From an uncultured Lachnospiraceae bacterium (lineage in GTDB: Bacteria; Bacillota; Clostridia; Lachnospirales; Lachnospiraceae), in the NCBI GenBank assembly GCA_910585715.1, contig CAJUEX010000002.1, positions 60,368 through 124,367 of the forward strand: 64,000 nt of DNA. Direction: 5' to 3'. Under the pieces are notes generated by a model. The model was not told where the DNA came from. It was given only the letters and a program-made list of their open reading frames with translations, and ran no database searches. Below are positions 50,975 to 59,300 of this stretch, in pieces. How positions within the stretch are numbered: position 1 is the first letter of the stretch; every line of letters begins with the position of its first letter. Position numbers and translations under genes: made by a program.

Positions 50975-52462
50975 ATGAAAGATTTATTTGATTTATCAAA
51001 ATTTGATTCATACAAAGAAGATAATCGCAGGGAAGTGAAGAAAGCAAAAGGCGGTCTTCCAAATAGTTTATGGGATTCGTATTCTGCTTTTGCCAATTGT
51101 TATGGCGGGGTCATAATTCTTGGAGTAAAAGAAGATAAGAATGGCGGCTGGTATACAACCGGGCTAAAAAATGCTGCAAAATTGAAAAAGGATTTCTGGG
51201 ATACGCTTAATAATCGTAAAAAAGTGAGTTTAAATCTTCTGAAGGATGATGATGTGGAAACTTTTTCAGTAAATGATACAGGTGATGTAATTATGGTAAT
51301 CTGGGTACCAGCGGCAAAACGTGAACAAAAGCCGGTGTATATTAATGACGACCTGTTTGGCGGGACTTTCCGCAGAAACTGGGAGGGCGATTATCATTGT
51401 ACCAGATTGCAGGTTAAAACAATGTTAAGGGACCAGGCCGAGGAAACAATGGACATGGAGATTCTTGATGAGGCCGATATGGAAGATTTGAATAAGGATT
51501 CCATACGCGGCTATCGTAATAGCCATAAATCTTTTAAACCAGGCCATCCCTTTGAGAGACTGGATGATAATGAGTACCTTAGGGCTATTGGAGCGGCAGG
51601 GTTTTCAAAAGAGGATAAAAAGCTGCATCCCACTGCGGCAGGTATGTTGATGTTTGGAAATGAATACGATATTGTAAGATATTTTCCGGAATATTTTCTG
51701 GATTACAGAGAAAATCCAGATATTGTAATCCGATGGACTGACAGGCTTCAGTCTTCATCTGGTGAGTGGTCAGGAAATTTATTTGATTTCTACTTTCGCA
51801 TATATAATAAAATTATTAAGGATATCAAAGTACCATTTAAAATGCAGGGGGGATTTCGGGTTGATGATACACCGGTTCACAGGGCATTGCGGGAGGCATT
51901 GGCAAATTGTATTATCAATACAGATTTTTATGGAAAATATGGTGTTATTATAATTAAAGAAGGCGATAAGCTTACATTGGAAAATCCCGGTTATATCAGG
52001 CCCGGAAAAGAGCAAATGCGAAGGGGCGGGAAATCCGACCCCAGAAATAAGAGCCTGATGAAGATGTTTAATATGATAGATATTGGCGAACATGCGGGAA
52101 GCGGAGTCCCCAATATATTTAACGTATGGGAAGACGAAGGCTGGGAAGAGCCTGTAATAGAAGAAAGCTTTGACCCGGACAGAACTTCATTAACATTAAA
52201 ATTTGCTAAAAAACAAGCGATAAAAACAAGCGATAAAAAACAAGCGATAAAAACAAGCGATAAAAAACAAGCGATAAAAACAAGCAGAAATATGGAAAAA
52301 ATCAGAAAATACCTGCAGGAAAACGAAACGGCAAAAACAAGCGACATTGCGAAACTGCTTACTTTGAGCGTGTCGAGAACAAGAGCCGTGCTTTCGGAAA
52401 TGAAAGATGTGGAGGCATTGGGAACAAACAGGACAAGGATATATCGGCTGCGAAGAAAATAG
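50975..52462 (+). CDS. AlbA_2 (Schlafen-like) domain regulator/ATPase-like protein
   Basis: 495 residues. AlbA_2 DNA-binding domain (about 10-145: EDNRREVKKAKGGLPNSLWDSYSAFANCYGGVIILGVKED), then a GHKL-like HATPase_c_4 region (about 300-385: HRALREALANCIINTDFY, GEHAGSGVPNIFNVW), and a C-terminal winged helix (TAKTSDIAKLLTLSVSRTRAVLSEM). Between them KKQAIKTSD repeats almost three times. Such proteins are often annotated as helicase-related but have no helicase motifs. GAAGGAG before ATG. Role uncertain. Confidence 0.85.
   Translation: MKDLFDLSKFDSYKEDNRREVKKAKGGLPNSLWDSYSAFANCYGGVIILGVKEDKNGGWYTTGLKNAAKLKKDFWDTLNNRKKVSLNLLKDDDVETFSVNDTGDVIMVIWVPAAKREQKPVYINDDLFGGTFRRNWEGDYHCTRLQVKTMLRDQAEETMDMEILDEADMEDLNKDSIRGYRNSHKSFKPGHPFERLDDNEYLRAIGAAGFSKEDKKLHPTAAGMLMFGNEYDIVRYFPEYFLDYRENPDIVIRWTDRLQSSSGEWSGNLFDFYFRIYNKIIKDIKVPFKMQGGFRVDDTPVHRALREALANCIINTDFYGKYGVIIIKEGDKLTLENPGYIRPGKEQMRRGGKSDPRNKSLMKMFNMIDIGEHAGSGVPNIFNVWEDEGWEEPVIEESFDPDRTSLTLKFAKKQAIKTSDKKQAIKTSDKKQAIKTSRNMEKIRKYLQENETAKTSDIAKLLTLSVSRTRAVLSEMKDVEALGTNRTRIYRLRRK
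52208..52285 (+). repeat. 27-bp in-frame tandem repeat
   Basis: Three units (52208-52234, 52235-52261, 52262-52285, the last short) each coding KKQAIKTSD or its start, with an internal ACAAGCGATAAAA half-repeat. Perfect units suggest recent slippage; copy number may vary and only changes linker length. Confidence 0.9.
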
Positions 52463-52505
52463 GAAACGTTCAATTGTAAAACAGGAGAAAAGAATAAAAA
52501 ACAAA

Positions 52506-53129
52506 ATGAGACTGGAAGCAAAAAATATTAAAAAAACATACAAAGGAAAAGAAATATTAAAAGACATCAGCCTGTCCGTTCAGGAAGGGGAAATCATTGC
52601 GCTGGTGGGAACAAACGGCTGCGGAAAAAGCACGCTTCTCCGCATTCTGGCAGGAATTACCATGCCGTCGGCAGGAAAAGTTATTACAGGTCCGGGATGC
52701 CGGTTTTCCTTTATTCCGGACAGATATGAAAAATCGGACTTTACCATTCCCGGTTTTATGGAGCATGTGCAGCGGATTTTGCAAATAGATGCCAAAGAGC
52801 AGTTAAAGACTTATTATAAAGAGTTTTATCTGGAGGATATGCTGGATACGCCTATGAAGCAGCTTTCCAAGGGAACCTTGCAAAAGGCGGCTGTGATTCA
52901 GGCTCTGCTTGGAGAAAAGGATGTGCTTTTTATGGATGAGCCTTTATCCGGCCAGGATATAAAGTCCCAGCAGTATTTTGTAAAAGAAATAAAAAGCCGG
53001 AAGGAACAGGGGCTGTCCGTTGTTATGGCATGTCATGAGCCTTTTTTAATAGAGGCGCTGGCAGACAAGGTCTGTCAGATAAAAGACGGAAGCTTAATAG
53101 ATGGCAGAAATTATGTGTTTGAAGAGTAG
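52506..53129 (+). CDS. ABC transporter ATP-binding protein
   Basis: 207 residues from the ATG at 52506 (MRLEAKNIKKTYKGKEI). Walker A GTNGCGKSTLLR, signature QLSKGTLQKAAVIQAL (LSKG instead of LSGG), Walker B DVLFMDEPLSGQD, H-loop MACHEPF. Short single-domain ATPase of the exporter class. Pairs with the permease downstream. Frame is open upstream into the AlbA_2 gene's 3' end. Confidence 0.92.
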   Translation: MRLEAKNIKKTYKGKEILKDISLSVQEGEIIALVGTNGCGKSTLLRILAGITMPSAGKVITGPGCRFSFIPDRYEKSDFTIPGFMEHVQRILQIDAKEQLKTYYKEFYLEDMLDTPMKQLSKGTLQKAAVIQALLGEKDVLFMDEPLSGQDIKSQQYFVKEIKSRKEQGLSVVMACHEPFLIEALADKVCQIKDGSLIDGRNYVFEE

Positions 53130-53141
53130 AAGCATGGTCTG

Positions 53142-53211
53142 TTGCGAAATATCCCGCCTGTGATATTGTCTGTCCTTTCAGACAAAATTTTGTTCTCAGG
53201 GCATTTCGCAA
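53142..53211. repeat. Intergenic hairpin between ABC genes
   Basis: TTGCGAAAT (53142-53150) pairs with ATTTCGCAA (53203-53211), with CCC/GGG and an inner TGTCTG/CAGACA hairpin. A folded spacer in the transcript between ATPase and permease; may tune their ratio. Confidence 0.55.
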
Positions 53212-53244
53212 TAAATTAAAAAGCAAGATGATGGGAGAAGATAA

Positions 53245-53976
53245 ATGTTAGGTGTACACTCAATTTGTAAATACGAAACAGAAAAGCTGTTAAAAAGCAG
53301 GAAATGGCTGGTGCCGGCTGTTTTATTCATCATGTATCTTGGAATGTCCTATTCCGTAGGTCCTCTGGATATTTTAAGCAGTTTTGGCATTTGTTCGCTG
53401 GTGGTGTTTATTGGAATGACGGTACTATTTTTTATGTACAATGACTTTTCTTATCAGGCAATGGACCAGACAATCTTTATAAGAATTTCCGGCAAAAAGA
53501 GCTTTTACGCAGGCAGGGTTCTGCTGGTGGGAAAAGTTAGTATGATTGCTGCTGCCATTTCTGTTTTGGCGCCGGTAATACAGTATATGATAAACGGAAA
53601 AGATTTTTTTACTGCCCCTTTTACAATGGAAAAAGTAATATCCGGCTTTGTCTTGTGTTTTTTATCCGGGTTTTGCGGAGGAATGACGGCTATATTGCTC
53701 AATGACAGATTCATACCTAAAAAGGAAGCTTCCATCGCACTGTGTATTCTGGTTGTTCTGCTGACCATTGTAAAGGGCGGTTTACATGAAAAATTTCCTT
53801 TTGCGAAATGGGTTAGCTGGGTGCTTCCGCCACTATATGATTTAAGCTTTGCTTATAGCCATGGAGATAATTACCTATTTAGGAATACTGGAATTTATTT
53901 TTTGTGGATGTTGTTTTATCTGGCGCTGCAGATTCTTTTTTATGTGTGCATCATGGATAAGAAAAGATGGGAATAG
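53245..53976 (+). CDS. ABC transporter permease
   Basis: 243 residues, six predicted membrane segments, ABC-2-like, with a short cytoplasmic N-terminus (CKYETEKLLKSRKWLVP) typical of such permeases. Substrate unknown. GGGAGAAG before ATG. Partner of the ATPase 115 bases upstream. Confidence 0.82.
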   Translation: MLGVHSICKYETEKLLKSRKWLVPAVLFIMYLGMSYSVGPLDILSSFGICSLVVFIGMTVLFFMYNDFSYQAMDQTIFIRISGKKSFYAGRVLLVGKVSMIAAAISVLAPVIQYMINGKDFFTAPFTMEKVISGFVLCFLSGFCGGMTAILLNDRFIPKKEASIALCILVVLLTIVKGGLHEKFPFAKWVSWVLPPLYDLSFAYSHGDNYLFRNTGIYFLWMLFYLALQILFYVCIMDKKRWE

Positions 53977-54040
53977 TATACCGCACAGGTAAGTAATTCC
54001 AAATCAGGATGTTTCAGTATAATTTTTTATGTAAGGCATA

Positions 54041-54078
54041 AAAACGGTTATGAACATAATAGTTTATAGCCGTTTTTT
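54041..54078 (+). terminator. Terminator of the ABC operon
   Basis: AAAACGGTTAT / ATAGCCGTTTT stem (one G.T pair) followed by TTTATTTT. Confidence 0.8.
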
Positions 54079-54203
54079 ATTTTATAAAAATATAAAAAAT
54101 TATGAAATAAAAAAATTGAAAAAAGTCAAATAAAATTTTCACTAAAAATTTTCGGAAGAATTTATACAAAATTGCTGAAATTTTTTTCTTTTGAGAAAAG
54201 CTA

Positions 54204-54265
54204 TTGTACATCAGCCATGAAATTTTATATACTAAGGTTATCTTCAATGTTCCAATGGAACATTG
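54204..54265 (+). promoter_or_regulatory. Promoter and operator-like palindrome before the starch-binding gene
   Basis: TTGTAC (54204-54209), 18-base spacer, TATACT (54228-54233). A near-start palindrome CAATGTTCCA-A-TGGAACATTG lies at 54245-54265, just past the expected start point and before the ribosome site. It could be a repressor site or a short 5' RNA hairpin. Confidence 0.6.
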
Positions 54266-54298
54266 GGGCAAAATAAAAAATGGGAGGCAGAAAAGAAA

Positions 54299-56266
54299 AT
54301 GGAAAGTTCAATTAAAAAACAGGTAAATAAGTTCCTGTCCTTTTTCATGGCTATGGCAATGGTGCTTACGTCTATGACGATTACACCGCTTACGGCGAAT
54401 GCGGAAGAAGGCGCGGGGACGGTCAGCGGCAATGATGTCAGCGGCAACGATATAAGCTTATATTTTAAGCTGCCGGCTGATACTACTCTGGCAGACTGGG
54501 GATTTAACTGCTGGGGCGACGTTACAGTGAAAGATGCAGGCGAAGAAGGAGTGGTTGGCGGTACCTGGGGTGCTCAAAATAAACCGACCCTTTTGGATGG
54601 CGAAAACGGATTTGGATATGTTACCGTTACAATTGCCGATAACGGTAAGGAAAGCGGAATCCAGTTTGTAAAGTTGTTAGGGGAAGATGCAGAGAAAACA
54701 GAAGCTCCAACCGTATATGCATGCTGGGATGAAAATCTTGTAGACAGTGAACTGAAAGCTGCATATTTTAATCCGGATGATTCAAACTGGTATAAGGATG
54801 CAGCCCTTACCGAAAAGCTTGGCGGAGAAGATCTGGGAATTCATGAGACTGAAAAGACAAAACTGAAAGTATATTACTACATTTCAGATGATAGCGCTAC
54901 AACTTTTGGTGATTATGCAGTAAACTTATGGGGCGGATCCGTTTTAACAGAAGCAGGACCATTTCTGAATATTAAGGCATGGGCAGGACAGAAGTTCAGA
55001 ACCCTTTTGGATGCAAATATGAAAGATACTGTGGCAAATATGCCTGGTAAATGGGGTTATGTAGGTCTGGACGGCAACAGCATTGAGGGATTGCAGTTCC
55101 TTACAGAAGATGGCGGTGTAAATAATTGGAATGCAGCAATCAAAGAAATGGGATTGACAGAGGCATATTATGTAGCTGGCTATGGCTGGTTTAAGGATGC
55201 AGCATGTGAGGAAGAAATTAAGGCATTAGAACTTCAGGAAGATGAATTTTATATTGTCGGAGCCACCTCTTATTTAGGAAACTGGAAACTTGAAGATGCT
55301 GTCAAGATGGAAAAAACCGGAGATAAGCAGTACGAAGTTACCATTTCCCTGCCGGCAGGCACATATGAATATACACCTGTACAGGATCCTAAACAGTTTA
55401 GCTGGGAACATCAGTACAAGGATTATGAAAATGAATGGGCAAATTACACCCTGACATTGGAAAAAGACGGAGACGTAGTCTTTACAGTAAAAAATCCGGA
55501 TCCAGCTACCGGAAAAGCAGAAGTAACTGCAAAAGTTAAAGAAGAGGAAACACCTACACCACCACCGGTAGAAGTAAAGAAATATACAGTAACCTTTAAG
55601 GATGGCGACAAGGTTCTTAAGACAGAAACAGTAGAATCCGGCAAGGCAGCTACAGCTCCTGCATTACCAACAAAGACCGGATACACTGCAAGCTGGGATA
55701 AGGCTTTTGCAAATGTAACTGCAGACGTTACTGTTAACGTAAAATGGACCGCTAATACTTATACACTGACCTATGATGTCAATGGCGGAACAAAATTGAA
55801 GGTTTCCACAAAAACAGTTACTTATGACGGTACATACGGTGAGCTTGCAAGTCCTTCCAGAAAAGGCTATACCTTTAAGGGCTGGTATACTGCTAAAACC
55901 AAAGGCACAAAAGTAACATCAAGCACAAAGGTAACAGGAAATGCTACCATTTATGCACAGTGGACAAAGGTAACCAAGCCGGGCAAGGTAACCATTAAGA
56001 GCGTTAAGAATTCTGCTAAGAAGACCATGAAGGTTACTTTAAAGAAAGTAAAAGGCGCAGACGGATATGAAGTAAGATACTCCACAAAGAAAAATATGAA
56101 AGGTGCAAAGAAGAGCACCAGCAAGAAAACAACACTTACAATTAAGAAGCTGAAAAAAGGAAAAACCTACTATGTTCAGGCAAGAGCATACAAGCTTGAT
56201 TCAGCAGGCAAGAAAATTTACAGTGCTAAATACAGCACCACAAAGAAAGTAAAGATTAAAAAATAA
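54299..56266 (+). CDS. Secreted multidomain starch-binding-like surface protein
   Basis: 655 residues from the ATG at 54299. Signal peptide (cut near ANA35), a VSGNDVSGND linker, two pullulanase-type (CBM41-like) modules (about 45-180 and 185-310, with NCWGD and VNLWGG), a third starch-binding-like module (about 315-425, FYIVGATSYLGNWKL), a Pro/Thr linker, InlB/Flg_new beta-grasp repeats (YTVTFKDGDKVLKTETV..., YTLTYDVNGGTKLK...GYTFKGWYTAKTKGT) and a Lys-rich fibronectin-III-like tail (GADGYEVRYSTKKNMKGAK) that may grip the wall. No catalytic domain. Partner of the amylase downstream. Confidence 0.82.
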   Translation: MESSIKKQVNKFLSFFMAMAMVLTSMTITPLTANAEEGAGTVSGNDVSGNDISLYFKLPADTTLADWGFNCWGDVTVKDAGEEGVVGGTWGAQNKPTLLDGENGFGYVTVTIADNGKESGIQFVKLLGEDAEKTEAPTVYACWDENLVDSELKAAYFNPDDSNWYKDAALTEKLGGEDLGIHETEKTKLKVYYYISDDSATTFGDYAVNLWGGSVLTEAGPFLNIKAWAGQKFRTLLDANMKDTVANMPGKWGYVGLDGNSIEGLQFLTEDGGVNNWNAAIKEMGLTEAYYVAGYGWFKDAACEEEIKALELQEDEFYIVGATSYLGNWKLEDAVKMEKTGDKQYEVTISLPAGTYEYTPVQDPKQFSWEHQYKDYENEWANYTLTLEKDGDVVFTVKNPDPATGKAEVTAKVKEEETPTPPPVEVKKYTVTFKDGDKVLKTETVESGKAATAPALPTKTGYTASWDKAFANVTADVTVNVKWTANTYTLTYDVNGGTKLKVSTKTVTYDGTYGELASPSRKGYTFKGWYTAKTKGTKVTSSTKVTGNATIYAQWTKVTKPGKVTIKSVKNSAKKTMKVTLKKVKGADGYEVRYSTKKNMKGAKKSTSKKTTLTIKKLKKGKTYYVQARAYKLDSAGKKIYSAKYSTTKKVKIKK

Positions 56267-56294
56267 TTAGCCTTATTTAGTAATTGGAATAAGT

Positions 56295-56333
56295 CAGGGC
56301 AGATGTTGGAGTTCAATATCTGCCCTGCTTTTA
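56295..56333 (+). terminator. Terminator between starch genes
   Basis: CAGGGCAGAT / ATCTGCCCTG perfect 10-bp stem followed by CTTTTA; partial termination would give more binding protein than amylase. Confidence 0.7.
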
Positions 56334-56374
56334 CCAACAGGAATATAAAGAGTGATTCTAAGAAAGGATATCGT

Positions 56375-59300
56375 ATGAAAAGAAAAAATATACTAGCAAA
56401 AGGAATGAGTTGGCTTCTTGTAACAGCAATGCTCGTAACCGGCTCTGCAGCGGGTTTTGTCCTTCCGGCTCATGCAGCTAATGACGGAATAGAATCTACA
56501 ACAGATACAGATGATAATCAAGAGCCTGTGGCAGAAGACGTTCAGAATACGGAAGAGGCTGGTCAGGACGGGGAAAAGGATGTACAGCTCCCGGCGGAAG
56601 ATAATCAGCAGACGGATTCCGATGAAATGAAAACAGATCCGGAAGAAGGATCAGAGGAACAGCCAGACCAGCAGCCGGAAGAACAGCCGGATCAGCAGCC
56701 AGAGACTTCTCAGGACAATGAAGATAATAGCAGCCAGGAGCCTGCAAATGAAGTAATAGAAAATGATGAAGTAATAGAAGGTTCTGAGGATGCAGAAGAG
56801 CCTGTAGGAGCACTTGTAGTTGTTAAGAGCCCTGTAGTGGATGCAGAAAATCATTCCATTACATTTAATTTAAATGGTGCCACGGGTGTTGCTGCCAATG
56901 CAAAGAAGGTATTGCTTCGCGGCGATGTAATCGATGACTGGGACGTAGGAATTGAAATGGTCAAAAAGGATGATGTATTTACCGTCACAGTGGAGAATGT
57001 AAATCCGGGAGTTTATACATATAAGTATGTGGTAGACGAAGCATGGATGACAGACCCTCATAATAAAAATACCGTTTCAACGGCAGACGGAGCGAATTCT
57101 GTTGTATATATGCCGGGTCTTTCTTCCCCGATTGGAAGTATTTCCGTTATGAAGGGCAATGCCAAGACACTTCCTTCTACCTTAAAATATTATGATAATG
57201 CAGGCAATTTTACAGAAGTTCCTGTTACCTACAGCTTAGAAGCCGGACAGACTGATATAGAGTTAAATGGTGACAGCGTTACTGTAAATAGAGAAGCAGG
57301 AGCTACTGCAGAGGTAATTGCAAGCTATGAAAAAGACGGAAAAACAGAAACCGCTAAGGTAAAGCTTTCCGTAGTAGAAGAAATTTATACATATAATATT
57401 TATTATTATGATTTTGAAGAATCCCGCATGACCACTTCTGCAGCACAGCTTTGGTTGTGGGAGTACAAGGTTACCGGCGGAGTTCCCTATGATTTTGCCG
57501 AGTTAGTAGACATAAATGGAAATAACTGGTTAAAAGCAAGCGTGGAACTGTCTTATAAGGATTTGGCTATTATTGCAAGGTCTTACGGAGGATGGACATG
57601 GCAGAATTCCTCTAAAGGAATGGTATATCAGAATGAGTCCGGAGAAAGTGAGGTGGATTTGTATATTGTATCCAGTTCCAAGACCATTTACACGGATGTC
57701 CCGGACCTGGAGCTTTTAAAACCAAGGGAGCGTTATGTATTAGTTGAATATAACAGAGCGGCGGGAGATTATAAAAACTGGGAAATTTATACATGGAACA
57801 GCGGATATGATACGAAGATTCCTTTAAGTAGCCTTGGAGGAAAGAGGGTAGCCAAGATAAAGATTAAAGATTCTGTTGCTGATATGAGTCTGGGCTTTAT
57901 TATGCGCAGGACTGATATAGGAACGGAATGGGCTGAAAAGGACGGCGGAGACAATTATTTGAATATGCCTGCCGACCAGACAATCTTAAAGGCTCAGTTT
58001 TTGCAGGGACAGGGAATCGTTTCCACCACTCCTGATAATATCGGCTATATTATGGACGGTGAAAATGATGTGATTCATTTCTATTACAGGGATGACGTAA
58101 AATACTTAAATTATGAAATGGATTCTTTGGACGGCAAGGTAAGTATTTTTATCGACGGCGTGGAACATGCCATGACTTATAATAGTGATGAAGAGCGTTT
58201 TTGCTATGATCACAGCATTGCAGATGTGGCAAGCGGCTCAAGCGCCACATATCAATACTATTATATGGTAGATGGAAAAAGAGTGCTGGATAAATTTAAT
58301 GAAATGACAGGCAACGATGCAGGAGGACAATATAATTTCTGCACATATTCCAATTATAAGGATAAAGTATCCCTTAGCGCAGCATTAACAGCGGATTCTA
58401 TGGACTACAATCAAAACAATGTTTTAAAGGTAGTGCCCAATGTAGAAAACAATGTAAATACTTTAAGTGGAAACAGCGTAAGCGGAAACAGCTATTTTGA
58501 AGTGAAAAGTGTACAGTGTGATTTAAGCAGGCTTGGAGGTTCCGATGAATTTTCCATTGATCCGGAGCTGATGGAAGGAACAATTTCCGTTTCAGACAGC
58601 ACTGCACCCGGCACTTACACAATTCCAATCGTTTTATACGATATATATGGAAATAAATATACAACATCCAAAAATGTGGAAGTAGTAAAGCGCACAAAAG
58701 CAGAAGGAGAATTTGACTGGGACGAAGCAATTGTTTACTTTGCTGTAACAGATCGTTTTTATGACGGAGATGCTTCCAATAATGATGCTTATGGTGTAGG
58801 TGACTATAATACAAGCACTTCTAAAGAAAAAGACGGCGGCGGTTCCTGTTATCACGGCGGCGATTTTGCAGGTCTTACCCAGAAGCTGGATTACTTAAAG
58901 GATTTAGGCGTCAATACTATCTGGATTACGCCAATTGTAGAAAATATTACACAGGACTTAAGCAGTACGGAAGGACTTTCCGCATATGGTTATCATGGTT
59001 ACTGGACCAGCGACTTTACAAAATTAAATAAACATCTTGGAACAGAGGAACAGTTTAAGACATTGTTGGATGAAGCTCATGCCAGAGGAATGAAACTGAT
59101 GGTGGATGTGGTTATCAACCATGCCGGTTATGATACAGAAGAATATTTTAATAGTATATTAAAAAATGAAGACGGCGAATATATCAGTATGCTGCGTGAT
59201 GATTCCAATACAATTGACGGGGATACTGTAAGAGACGGATTATCAGGACTTCCTGATTTCGTTACGGAGGACCCGGCTGTAAGAAATCAGCTTGTACAGT

